Positions 15,889-24,668 of a stretch of DNA of 40,947 nt are shown here, in pieces. How positions within the stretch are numbered: the stretch's first letter is position 1; each line of letters opens with the position of its first letter. The position numbers and the translations under genes are program-made. The notes below the pieces were generated by a model. That model was given only the letters and a program-made list of their open reading frames with translations, searched no databases and was not told the origin of the DNA. This DNA is from CAYQVO01 sp964421085 (GTDB lineage Bacteria > Bdellovibrionota_C > UBA2361 > CAYQVO01), in contig CAYQVO010000036.1 of assembly GCA_964421085.1 (NCBI GenBank), positions 1-40,947 on the forward strand, in the 5' to 3' direction.

Positions 15889-18591
15889 GTGAATACGCCG
15901 GAAGAGCATCCGCTTCCTGAAAAAATGACCCGCTATTTTCATGCGAGTATCATCACGGTTGTGGCATTCATCGTCCACGAGGCGATCGTCGCCCTTGCAG
16001 GAAACGTCCCGCCGTTTTTCACACTGTACCCGGGCGTGATAATCGTCGCTTTGACAGCAGGTTTCGGGCCCGGACTGTTTGCCGCACTCCTCTCTTCGCT
16101 CCTCTCTTACTATTACCTGTTTGATCCGCGCCATGAATTCTCGATCTTTTCGGCATCCGATATTATTTCACTTGGGTTTTTCGTCGGAAACTGCATACTG
16201 ATAACCTGGCTTGCGTCCGTATACATCCGCGCCCGTGATAAAGCCGCTGAATATGACAGAGATGCCGCCCTGAGAGAAAGCGAAGAACGACTGCAGGAGG
16301 CGTTAATAGCGAGCCATTCATTCGCATTTGAATGGGACCCCGTGGAGGATCGCGTGCTCCGTTCAGAGAGCTGCGGACAGGTTCTGGGACTTTCAGGCGA
16401 TGAGGCGAAAAACGACCTGGGACGCCGCCATTTTGAGCGCATCCACCCGGAAGACCGCGACCATTTCGTGCAGCTTCTGCACTCTCTCAAACCCGGCCAT
16501 GAGACCTACCATACCGAGTACCGCATCACCAGGGGAGATGGAGACGCCGCAGTCCTGGAGGAGGTTGGAAAGGGTCTCTTCAATGAAGATGGTTCGCTGC
16601 GCCGTCTCGTCGGCACCGCAACCGATATTACCGGGCGAAAACGGGCAGAGGAAGTTCAGGCAAGACTGGCCGCAATTGTCGAGTCATCCGGAAACGCGAT
16701 CATATCGAAAGACCTGGATGGGACAATTCGAAGCTGGAACAAAGGCGCGGAACAGATGTTTGGTTACAGCGAGGAAGCGGCGCTGGGACAGCCAATTACA
16801 GTACTCCTGCCTCCTTCTTCCATCGATGAGGAGAAAAGCGTCATGGAGCGGCTTCGCCACCGAAATCAGGTGGAGCGCTTCGACACCGTCCAGCTGACAA
16901 AGGAAGGGCGGAAAATTGACGTCTCGGTCACTGTCTCCCCTGTTAAAGACGCGAATGGAACTCTTATCGGAGCTTCCACCATTATCACCGACATAACGGA
17001 CCGAAAGCGCGCTGAAGAGGAACTCTCGCTCGCCCGTTTTGAGGCTGAGAGCCGGGCAAAAGAGCTGGAAGCTCTAATGGACGCCGTTCCTGTCGGTGTG
17101 CTGCTCACAAGAGATGCTGAAGGGAGGGAGGTTTCCGGTAATCGAGCCGCTCACGAACTGCTCCGGGTGCCCATGCATGTGACGAATCTCTCCAAGAAAG
17201 AGCCGGATCCGGGCAGGCAAAGGGCCTTTTCGCTTCTGAAAGATGGGGTCGAAGTTCCACCGGAGGATATGGCGCTCCACCGGGCTGCAAGAGGTGAAGA
17301 TATGAAGAACTGGTCAGCCGATGTGCGCTTCGACAATGGCGAGGTGCGGCACCTGCTTTTGAATGCGACTCCGCTTCGGGATGAAGATGGAAGACCGCAC
17401 GGCGCCATCGGAGCATTCATAGATGTTACGGACCGGCAGCGGGCAGAGGAAGCGTTGAAAGAAGCCGATCGCAGAAAAGACGATTTTCTCGTCACCCTTG
17501 CGCATGAACTGAGAAATCCAATGGCGGCAATAAGCGCGGCAGGCATGGTTTTATCACGTCCTGATACCAGTCCGGATAAGGCGCAGTTTGCAAGAGAGGC
17601 GCTGAGACAGCGGGTTAGCCAGCTGGGCCGGCTGATAGAAGATCTGCTGGATGTCTCGAGGATCGTCAGGGGGAGAGTTGAGCTTCACCGCGAGAATCTC
17701 GACCTGGAATCAGTAATTGCACGCGCCGTGGAGTCGTCCCGCGGCGATTTCGACGAAAAATCGCAGCAGCTTACCGTTAGAATTCTCGATGCACTCCCTG
17801 TCTTCGGAGATTCGATACGACTGGAACAGGTCGTGACGAATCTCCTTACGAACGCATCACGATACAGCCCTCCAGGCAAGGAAACATCCCTGACAGCTTT
17901 CCGCGACGGAAGTGAAGCAGTCATTCAGGTCCGAGATCAGGGGGACGGCATTCCTGCTTCACTTCTTCCGAGGATATTCGAAGCCTTCCGCCGGGGGGAA
18001 GATTCAATCGCAAGAACAAAGGGAGGTCTTGGCCTTGGCCTGACAATCGTAAAAAACCTGTGTGAAATGCATAATGGAAGGATTTCTGTAAAAAGCCGGG
18101 GAGAAAACATGGGAAGCGAATTCGAAGTGAGGCTTCCCATCGGCGAAGCGTACACTCAGGCGGTTTTCACACCTGCTGTCGAAGGACGCGGGCAGCACGC
18201 CTTTCGCATCCTCGTCGTTGAAGATCACGCGGATACTGCGCTGCTGACAGCGGCAGCTCTCGAAGGAGAAGGCCACACTGTATTCATATCGGGAGACGGC
18301 CCGGCAGCCGTCCGAATGGCCCTTGAATTGAATCCTGATGTGATTCTTCTCGACATCGGGCTTCCCGGTATGAACGGGTACGAAGTCGCCGAAGCGCTCA
18401 GGAACGGAGGGCTGAGAGACGCGCTCATTATCGCAGTAACGGGCTATGGACAGGAACGGGATGTCCGGAAAGCCCTGGATGCAGGAATCGATCATCATCT
18501 TTTGAAGCCGGTTGATTTCGATAAACTCCGGGCATTTCTTGGACGTTTCCGTGAAAAGCAGTCAGCAGCGGAAAGCCGGTTTGATGCTTAG
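15889..18591 (+). CDS. Hybrid sensor histidine kinase with DUF4118, PAS domains and receiver
   Basis: This membrane signal transducer has 900 residues. In order: a DUF4118-type (KdpD-like) four-helix membrane region (about 17-115), three PAS segments (about 140-260, 265-385, 395-515), a HisKA domain with the phospho-accepting histidine in LAHELRNP (about residue 539), an HATPase domain with N box NLLTNASRYS, G1 DQGDGIP and G2 GGLGLGLTI, and a C-terminal receiver with the aspartate in LLDIGLPG (about 822), AVTGYG and LLKPVD. The output must therefore pass to another protein; no response regulator with an effector lies nearby. The start is GTG 15889 with AGGA at 15877. The ligand is unknown. 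Hybrid kinases of this build are common in environmental bacteria. Confidence 0.93.
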   Translation: MNTPEEHPLPEKMTRYFHASIITVVAFIVHEAIVALAGNVPPFFTLYPGVIIVALTAGFGPGLFAALLSSLLSYYYLFDPRHEFSIFSASDIISLGFFVGNCILITWLASVYIRARDKAAEYDRDAALRESEERLQEALIASHSFAFEWDPVEDRVLRSESCGQVLGLSGDEAKNDLGRRHFERIHPEDRDHFVQLLHSLKPGHETYHTEYRITRGDGDAAVLEEVGKGLFNEDGSLRRLVGTATDITGRKRAEEVQARLAAIVESSGNAIISKDLDGTIRSWNKGAEQMFGYSEEAALGQPITVLLPPSSIDEEKSVMERLRHRNQVERFDTVQLTKEGRKIDVSVTVSPVKDANGTLIGASTIITDITDRKRAEEELSLARFEAESRAKELEALMDAVPVGVLLTRDAEGREVSGNRAAHELLRVPMHVTNLSKKEPDPGRQRAFSLLKDGVEVPPEDMALHRAARGEDMKNWSADVRFDNGEVRHLLLNATPLRDEDGRPHGAIGAFIDVTDRQRAEEALKEADRRKDDFLVTLAHELRNPMAAISAAGMVLSRPDTSPDKAQFAREALRQRVSQLGRLIEDLLDVSRIVRGRVELHRENLDLESVIARAVESSRGDFDEKSQQLTVRILDALPVFGDSIRLEQVVTNLLTNASRYSPPGKETSLTAFRDGSEAVIQVRDQGDGIPASLLPRIFEAFRRGEDSIARTKGGLGLGLTIVKNLCEMHNGRISVKSRGENMGSEFEVRLPIGEAYTQAVFTPAVEGRGQHAFRILVVEDHADTALLTAAALEGEGHTVFISGDGPAAVRMALELNPDVILLDIGLPGMNGYEVAEALRNGGLRDALIIAVTGYGQERDVRKALDAGIDHHLLKPVDFDKLRAFLGRFREKQSAAESRFDA

Positions 18592-18654
18592 CTCATTGCA
18601 GGTTTTTTTTTCCGGGTACCGCCCACCCCTTCCGCATGCTAATCTTCAAACTGT

Positions 18655-19998
18655 ATGTTGCATGGAAAACTGCGGATCGTTCTTGCCGGGCTTGCGGTAC
18701 TTGCTGTTGTCGCTGTTCTTGCAGCCCTGAATTTACATCGCAGGCACAGGCAGCCAAACATTGCCTTTCTTCTTCTTGACACTGTGCGTGCGGATCATCT
18801 CGGCGCATTCGGCTACGAGCGGGATACAAGTCCTGCGCTCGATGCTTTCCTCAGAGAAAACTGGAACTTCACGAATGCCGTCACCGCAGCCCCCTGGACA
18901 CCTGTTTCAGTCGGCTCGATTTTTACCGGGCTTTATCCCCTCGCCCACGGATTTATGCCTCCCGGCAATGATGCCGAAGCCATTGCCAAAGGCTCCCGCC
19001 TGCCGGAAAGCGCTGATACACTCGCCGAAATTCTGAGCCGCAAGGGCTATTTCACGGCAGCGATCACATCGAATCCCTGGCTTAAGAGAGGCTTCGGGCT
19101 GAATCAGGGATTCAAGGGTTTCTGGTATCTCGACAGGGAAAGTGCAAAGGAGGTAAACCGGCAGACGTATAAGGTGCTCCGGCGGTTGAGGGAACAGGAT
19201 AAGCCGTTTTTCCTTTACGTCCACTACATGGATCCCCACAGTCCGTACACCCCTCCGCCTCCTTACGATTCTCTTTTCAAAGAACCGCTCGAGTCGGAGG
19301 GCTGCAGCGACGAAATGCAGAATAAGATGTCTCTCTACGATGGAGAGATAAGATTCCTGGACGATGCCATCGATAATCTTTTTTCACACTTGAAAAAGTC
19401 GGGACTTTGGAAGGATCTGATCGTCGTGATTGTTTCCGACCACGGAGAACAGTTCGATGAACACGGCCACCAGGGACATGGATTTACACTTCACAATGAA
19501 GAACTTCATGTTGTCTTAGGTATAAAGGCGCCGGGCAGGAAAAAGCAGGAAACGGCATCGGTCAGCCTGGTCGATGTGTTTCCTACCGTTCTGGATCTGG
19601 CAGGGCAGCGGATCCCGGAGAAAATCGACGGAGTATCCCTGGTGTCACGTCTCGATGATCGAGTTCGGCGGCCTGTGCTCAGCGAAATCAAAAGAGTCCG
19701 CAACATGAAGTCTTTGAGAGATCAGGCGCAGAAGCACCTTATTGTCGAATATGACATGACTGAAGATTTCGCGTCGGTGGCGCAGGAAGCCGGGGATGGC
19801 AGCAGGCTCCTGTATGACTTGCGCAGCGACTACCGGGGGGAAAGCCCTCTCGATGACAGTGAGACGACAGAACGGCTGACAAAGGCCCTTGTCGATACCT
19901 GCACGGAGTCCGCAGGGAACCGGCTGAGAATTCCTGCCGGGCCTTTGAAAATCAAGCCTGCGACATTAAAGGAGTTAAAAGGACTGGGATACTTTTAA
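18655..19998 (+). CDS. Membrane-anchored sulfatase-like protein (alkaline phosphatase superfamily)
   Basis: An N-terminal helix at residues 6-26 anchors the 447-residue protein with its catalytic domain outside the cytoplasm. Metal-binding signatures are clear: FLLLDTVRADHLGAFGY (aspartate 42), VHYMDPHSPYTPP, and VSDHGEQFDEHGHQGHG (about residue 262). The segment that in true sulfatases holds C/S-x-P-x-R, the formylglycine site, reads APWTPVSVGS here and lacks both the cysteine/serine and the arginine. A threonine nucleophile, as in LtaS-type phosphotransferases, is possible. Substrate is not known; a phospho- or sulfo-group on surface glycans is a guess. The ribosome site is weak. An MFS gene follows 88 bases on. 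Confidence 0.88.
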   Translation: MLHGKLRIVLAGLAVLAVVAVLAALNLHRRHRQPNIAFLLLDTVRADHLGAFGYERDTSPALDAFLRENWNFTNAVTAAPWTPVSVGSIFTGLYPLAHGFMPPGNDAEAIAKGSRLPESADTLAEILSRKGYFTAAITSNPWLKRGFGLNQGFKGFWYLDRESAKEVNRQTYKVLRRLREQDKPFFLYVHYMDPHSPYTPPPPYDSLFKEPLESEGCSDEMQNKMSLYDGEIRFLDDAIDNLFSHLKKSGLWKDLIVVIVSDHGEQFDEHGHQGHGFTLHNEELHVVLGIKAPGRKKQETASVSLVDVFPTVLDLAGQRIPEKIDGVSLVSRLDDRVRRPVLSEIKRVRNMKSLRDQAQKHLIVEYDMTEDFASVAQEAGDGSRLLYDLRSDYRGESPLDDSETTERLTKALVDTCTESAGNRLRIPAGPLKIKPATLKELKGLGYF

Positions 19999-20086
19999 TT
20001 CCCCCGCTCTTTCGCATAACATGTGCAGCATTAACTGCCCGCGCGGGAAGTATCCCGGGGTATGAAATGGAATCTGGAGTATTGCT

Positions 20087-21349
20087 GTGTCTTTTCTCTT
20101 CCCTTTTGGGGTTCCCAATCTGCAGTCCTTTGATGAAGTCGCGCAAAAGACATATGCAGTCGAGTGCAGAAGGGCGGTAACCTCCGGGATCCTTGAAACC
20201 GCTGAAAGCACATTCCTGCTTCTGATTGCCGTCCGCTTTTTCAATGCGGGGGCGACTTCAAAAGCTCTTATTGCGGCTGCCGGAAGTTTCGGATTCCTCC
20301 TGGCTCCGTTCGTGACGCATTTTGTGAGCAGACTCAAGACAAACGCATCAACTGCCCTTGCGTGGTCCTCCATGGTTTCTGCAGCAGCTTTTCTGCTTGC
20401 CGCGATTCTTCCGGGTCAGTGGATATTCGTGACAGCGCCGATAATAGCTGTCTCAATCCGCAACGGTTCTATCCCGATTTCCACGCACATATACCAGACG
20501 AATTACCCGGAAGGGTCCAGGGGAAAACTTTATTCAACAGCCAACATGATCCGCATCCTCACGGCAGGAGTCTTCGCCGCGGCTGCCGGGACCGCCCTTT
20601 CCGGACAGATCGAGTATTACCCGCTTCTGATATCTGTTTTTGCCCTGTGTTTTTTTGCGTCCGCCATCCTGTTCCGGAGACTGCCGTCAACTCCACTCAA
20701 CGAAAAGGAAGCGGGAGACATTTTCAGCGGCTTTCGTTTCCTTCGTTCGGATCCCACGTTCCGCCTCACGATCATAAGCTGGATGTTCATGGGCTTCGGA
20801 AACCTCATGACTATTCCGCTTCGAGTCGAGTATCTTGCGAGCGAGCAATACTCACTGCACCTGTCGGAAGCAGGCATCGCTCTTTTCGTGGGGATAATTC
20901 CCGCGTTCACGCGGTTTTTCCTCAGTCCGATCTGGGGGCGGCTGTTCGACCGGATGAATTTCTTCAGCCTCAGGATTATCGTCAATGCCGGTTTCCTGGT
21001 CGGGATACTCGCTTTTTTTCTTTCCGATTCCATGTATGGCCTTGCCTTCGGCTCGTTCTGTTATGGAATCGCAGGAGCGGGTGGGGATATCGCATGGACT
21101 CTCTGGGTCACGAAGATTGCGCCGTCAGACAAGGTTCCCGAGTATATGTCGGTGCATACTTTCTTTACGGGGATACGCGGTATCGCGGCGCCGGTTGTCG
21201 CATTTCAGCTGATTACGCTTTATTCGCTCCCTTCCGTTGCGGCATTCAGCGCAGTTCTTATTGTCGTCGCATCGTTCTTTCTGCTGCCCGATCTGATGGC
21301 CGTGCGGCGCAGGGAGAAGCTGTCGTACATTCTTCTGCCGCCGGAGTGA
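20087..21349 (+). CDS. Major facilitator superfamily transporter
   Basis: This protein of 420 residues has about 12 hydrophobic helices in two halves of six, the normal build of MFS proteins. The segment GLFHM-type motifs are absent, but the loop between helices 2 and 3 (HFVSRLKTN) and the repeat in the second half (SPIWGRLFDRMNFF) fit the family A-motif D/RxxGRR. The start is GTG 20087 with GGAG at 20076-20079. Substrate cannot be told. Same-strand neighbours are a sulfatase-like enzyme and acyltransferase/SGNH genes, so a role in handling a surface-polymer building block is possible but unsupported. Confidence 0.88.
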   Translation: MSFLFPFGVPNLQSFDEVAQKTYAVECRRAVTSGILETAESTFLLLIAVRFFNAGATSKALIAAAGSFGFLLAPFVTHFVSRLKTNASTALAWSSMVSAAAFLLAAILPGQWIFVTAPIIAVSIRNGSIPISTHIYQTNYPEGSRGKLYSTANMIRILTAGVFAAAAGTALSGQIEYYPLLISVFALCFFASAILFRRLPSTPLNEKEAGDIFSGFRFLRSDPTFRLTIISWMFMGFGNLMTIPLRVEYLASEQYSLHLSEAGIALFVGIIPAFTRFFLSPIWGRLFDRMNFFSLRIIVNAGFLVGILAFFLSDSMYGLAFGSFCYGIAGAGGDIAWTLWVTKIAPSDKVPEYMSVHTFFTGIRGIAAPVVAFQLITLYSLPSVAAFSAVLIVVASFFLLPDLMAVRRREKLSYILLPPE

Positions 21350-21747
21350 TCGATCGCGGCCTGTTCCTCAGGGAGCGTTATGATGAACGTGCTTCCATGC
21401 CCCGGTTGCCCCCCGGCTTAAATGGTACCGCGCCGCAACCGGAGCAGACTGCTCCAGTTCCCGATTGGATTGTGTCAGCTGATCGGTACGCTCTCCAGGC
21501 GCCGACGAGGAAAGCTGGAGTTCGCGGCGGAAGCGATGAAAGAGATACAGACTTCTCCACCCCTGCCGCTGAGGCAACGGCGGCCGAACTGCAGCAGGAC
21601 AGGGTGATTCGCGCGCTGCTCGGGGGAATGAATTATTGCCGTCGTAATGATTCAGCATAGTTAAGAATGTGATTAAATCATTCTTTCGGCAACCATGCCC
21701 TGGGTCATTTCATCTAATTGTTCATACGCAATACGAAAGGTTTTGGA
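21350..21747. other. 398-base region without a clear gene
   Basis: A ribosome-like GGGAG (21371) precedes a 13-codon frame at 21380 that reads MMNVLPCPGCPPA and stops. One frame over, an 87-codon open frame from ATG 21397 to 21660 has plausible codon use but no ribosome site and no recognisable fold; it is rich in alanine and charged residues. A zinc-ribbon gene start (CPGC) broken by a shift in the C run at 21409-21415 is one reading. The 3' part, 21661-21747, is AT-richer and probably holds the promoter of the next small gene. Confidence 0.3.
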
Positions 21748-21972
21748 ATGGACACAATAAGCAGGTTAATCAGCATCTCGAACCGTATCGATCACCTCGA
21801 ATCATCAGCGGAGTGGATTGCGCGCGAGACCGTTCAGACCGACAACGGGATATCTCAGACCGCCACCCTGATCTGCGTTCTTGCTTCTGAAGTGCGCGAA
21901 ATGATGTGCGCACTCGTACGCGATATGGAGGAAGAAGCAGAGGACCCGGAAACCCTGGAAAAGTTTCATTAA
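21748..21972 (+). CDS. Small helical protein of unknown function, 74 residues
   Basis: The protein begins MDTISRLISISNRIDHLES and is almost entirely helical and amphipathic, with an acidic C-terminal end (MEEEAEDPETLEKFH). A heptad-like pattern in residues 5-25 suggests a short coiled coil, and a second helix VLASEVREMMCALVRDMEEE would pack against it. ATG 21748 is chosen because GAAAGG lies 7 bases upstream; a start at 21718 would add ten residues without a ribosome site. It resembles small cytoplasmic helical-hairpin proteins. I do not recognise a family. Confidence 0.6.
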   Translation: MDTISRLISISNRIDHLESSAEWIARETVQTDNGISQTATLICVLASEVREMMCALVRDMEEEAEDPETLEKFH

Positions 21973-22136
21973 CGCCTTGATTTGGTGACCCTGGTCATGT
22001 CCCCTGCGCGCCGGATCAGGGAAATTTCCGGATCCCTCGACATTTCGAGCCGGGAGATCCCCTCGGAAGGGTAATCCCGCATTCAGAGAGAGAATCAGGT
22101 GAAAGAAGCGATCCGCAATTACGGGAGAAATTCTGT

Positions 22137-23271
22137 ATGGGACAGGTAGCTCCTGCCGGGGCTGTAGCGGCAGCGGTGACCGGTGCTGTCGACGAGGAGA
22201 CTGTCGAATCGTGTCCCGTTGCGTCTCTGGATCCGGCGCTTGAACGCGAGTGGCGCAAATTGGTGTCGGAGGGAAATCAAACAGAGCCGTTTTACCAGCC
22301 GGACTGGTTCCGCGCCTTCGCATCTCTGCTCTGCACATCCGGCGAAGGAGAGCTTGTGACGGTCAGGAACTCACGCGGGCTTCTTGCAGTGCTGCCTGTC
22401 ATGAAAAGACGGACGTTCCTCGAATACATTCCCGCCCGCTGCCTTCGGAGTCTCTCGAATGTACACTCGTGCAGGTTCGATATCATAGCTGCCGGAGATC
22501 CGGCTCCCGCACTCGCCTCGATCTGGCGGCACCTGAAATCCCGGGACGACTGGGATGTGATCGAAGCTCTCGATGTGCCGGACGATGGACTTTTTGACGG
22601 ACTGGTCGAAATCGCGGCGGGCGACGGATATCCTGCCGGCCAATGGCCGACTCGCTTCAGCCCATACATCATTATCGAGGAAGCGGCCTCATCTGCCCAC
22701 GCGCGAAAGAAGGAGAAGGGACTTGCACGGCTGGGTAGTCTCGAATTCCTGATGAGCGAAGACCCGGCAAAGATGAAGGAATTCATCGAACTCGAAGCAG
22801 CCGGATGGAAAGCGGCCCGCGGTTCGGCAATAGGGCTTGATCCAGGGCTCGTTACCCTCTATCGATTCCTCGCCGAAGCCCAGGCTGCGCGCGGCCATCT
22901 CATATTCTACACGCTCTCGCTCGATGCAAGGCCGATTGCGATGCACTTCGGCATTATAATGGGGAATACTTACTATTCACCGAAGATCGCGTATGACGAG
23001 TCGCTCGGAAAATATTCTCCAGGACTCGTTCTCATCAGACGCATTATCGACGATCTGAGGAGGCGGGGAGTCGAAAGATACGACATGCTGGGAGCGCGAA
23101 CACCCTGGAAGTGCCGCCTCACATCCCGCTTCAGGCGGCATTCGAACTGCTACATCTTCACAAGGGGCATCAAGGGCTATCTTCTGTACGCACTGGGGAT
23201 CAAAGCCGGCCTCGCGGCAAAATCACTGAAGCACAGGATGTGGGGGGATCCGCAGGCTGTACCTGAAAGCG
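22137..23271 (+). CDS. GNAT-fold acyltransferase of the CelD/BcsL-FemAB type, 3' end lost in the assembly gap
   Basis: This is a double-GNAT protein of the Acetyltransf_6 family found in exopolysaccharide and cell-wall clusters. Evidence: FYQPDWFRAFASLL near the start, the LLAVLPVMKRR strand, a long central helix region, AGWKAARGSAI, and the second GNAT half with GHLIFYTLSLDARPIAMHFG, YDESLGKYSPGLVL and RYDMLGARTPWKCR. 378 codons are readable before the N run, close to the usual family length of 350-400, so little is probably missing. It starts at ATG 22137 with GGGAG at 22123-22127. The acyl donor and acceptor are unknown. The frame beyond the gap cannot be trusted. Confidence 0.82.
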
Positions 23272-23308
23272 NNNNNNNNNNNNNNNNNNNNNNNNNNNNN
23301 NNNNNNNN
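23272..23308. other. Assembly gap (37 Ns)
   Basis: Bases 23272 to 23308 are N. The true length is unknown. The gap removes the 3' end of the acyltransferase and the 5' end of the SGNH gene, so any frame read across it is artificial. Confidence 0.99.
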
Positions 23309-24511
23309 TCCTCTGCGCCCTGGTGGCTTGATTTCGCAGTCGTTCCGGCGCTCCTCTTCGGCGCATTATGGATTTACGCCGGCTTCCTTGAACCTGACCC
23401 CTGGGTGATCGAGAAAGGGTTCGCGATGCACGTGTTTCACTGGACACTCGTTATTGCGGGCCCCATCCTTATTCTCGGAACGCTCGCCCTGTACATCGCC
23501 ATCCGGTCGGGGCGGATTTCACCCTGGATTGTGCCCACTGGTCTTGCTGCCGGTCTGATCGCAGTCCTTTCGGGATATCCCGTCGCCTCCTGGATTTACG
23601 AAAGGTCGTACGTCCGGCAGATTGAAAAATTTCATCCCTACCTTCAGATCTCCCCGCCCGCACTCGAGCTTCGTGAGGGACGGCACCCGTTAAGGGTTTT
23701 CTGTCTCGGGGGCTCAACCACCCAGTATCCCGACAAGTCAGGCCGCGACTGGCCAGGTCGTGTCGAGTCTCTCGTCCGGAATGCAGCGCCCGGAAGAGAT
23801 GTGCAGTTTTACAACATGGGCAGGCAGTGGTACACGACTCAGCACATTCTGTACAACTTCCAGACGAACCTGAGACCTGCACGGCCTGATGTGATAATCG
23901 TGATGGAGGCTGTCAATGACCTGCTTATCAACGCGGACTTCTCCTACCTCAGTCACTCCCCTTTCCGGGGAGATTACGGAAATTTCCACGGGCCGGTGAA
24001 CCGGATCATCAGGCGGAAATCGCTCATCGAGTTTTCTCTCGACATACTTGGCGGAATGCATTCGTATCGTCCGCGTGAAGTCGTAATCACCGGCGAATTT
24101 CCCGGGCTTCGATCGTACCGGAGGAACATGGAAACTCTCATCGACCTCGCTGCTCTGGACGGGACACGCGTGGTGCTGATGACACAGCCCTATCTCTTTA
24201 AAGAGGAGATGACTGCCGAGGAGTTCAGCGCCCTGCATATGCTGAATTACGAGGCTGTCGGACCTTCGAAACGCTGGGGCGTCCCCACCGCCCGCATGGG
24301 AATGCACCGTTACAACGCGGAACTTAAAACGACAGCGGCCGCGCGTGACATTCCGGTTATCGACCTCGAAGCCATCGTCCCGAAGTCTCTCGAATTCTTC
24401 AGCGACGAGGTGCATTACCGCGATGTGACGTTCGACCGGATCGCCCCGTTCATCGCGGGCGAGCTGGTGCGGCAGAACATACTCCTCCCCATCCGGAACG
24501 AATCTTCATAA
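23309..24511 (+). CDS. Membrane-anchored SGNH/GDSL-type hydrolase, 5' end in the gap
   Basis: Reading in frame from the end of the N run gives a hydrophobic segment (WLDFAVVPALLFGALWIYAG) before GTG 23405, so the gene begins upstream in the gap rather than at that GTG. Three hydrophobic stretches are followed by an extracytoplasmic catalytic domain. Block I is VFCLGGSTTQYP with the serine codon at 23714, then YNMGRQW with a glycine/asparagine site, VIIVMEAVND, and near the end DEVHY with the aspartate and histidine at 24404-24415. This set fits SGNH esterases or O-acetyl-transferring enzymes of surface polysaccharides. It lies directly after the GNAT acyltransferase; a joint role in acylating a glycan is inference. 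Confidence 0.82.
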   Translation, partial: SSAPWWLDFAVVPALLFGALWIYAGFLEPDPWVIEKGFAMHVFHWTLVIAGPILILGTLALYIAIRSGRISPWIVPTGLAAGLIAVLSGYPVASWIYERSYVRQIEKFHPYLQISPPALELREGRHPLRVFCLGGSTTQYPDKSGRDWPGRVESLVRNAAPGRDVQFYNMGRQWYTTQHILYNFQTNLRPARPDVIIVMEAVNDLLINADFSYLSHSPFRGDYGNFHGPVNRIIRRKSLIEFSLDILGGMHSYRPREVVITGEFPGLRSYRRNMETLIDLAALDGTRVVLMTQPYLFKEEMTAEEFSALHMLNYEAVGPSKRWGVPTARMGMHRYNAELKTTAAARDIPVIDLEAIVPKSLEFFSDEVHYRDVTFDRIAPFIAGELVRQNILLPIRNESS

Positions 24512-24626
24512 GCTGAAAACCGCGAATCACCTCCTCTGCCGAAAGCGAGGATTTCGACATTCCGGGCGTTTCCGGCACGGTGTACGGCAACGTCTCATGG
24601 AGTATGGTGGCGCTGCACAAGCAGAG

Positions 24627-24647
24627 GCTGGAGACAGCGTCTCCAGC
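24627..24647. terminator. Hairpin between convergent genes, candidate terminator
   Basis: GCTGGAGAC and GTCTCCAGC form a perfect 9-bp stem with a 3-base loop, between the plus-strand SGNH gene (end 24511) and the minus-strand dtxR-type gene (end 24669). The bases after the stem on the plus strand are TTGTTCTCC, only moderately T-rich, and there is no clear T run on the minus strand. A terminator for the plus-strand gene is plausible. Confidence 0.4.
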
Positions 24648-24668
24648 TTGTTCTCCAGTCTTTCCACA

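Noticed and set aside
18602..18610. Run of nine Ts after the sensor kinase as a terminator
   Set aside because: No stable stem precedes the run on the plus strand.
20362..21660. 432-codon plus-strand frame overlapping the MFS gene
   Set aside because: The first 330 codons are an off-frame shadow of the transporter; only the last 87 codons could matter and are treated as an unresolved region.
24525..24553. Imperfect AATC..CCTC / GAGG..ATT hairpin after the SGNH gene
   Set aside because: The stem is bulged and has no T run; the perfect hairpin at 24627-24647 is the better candidate.
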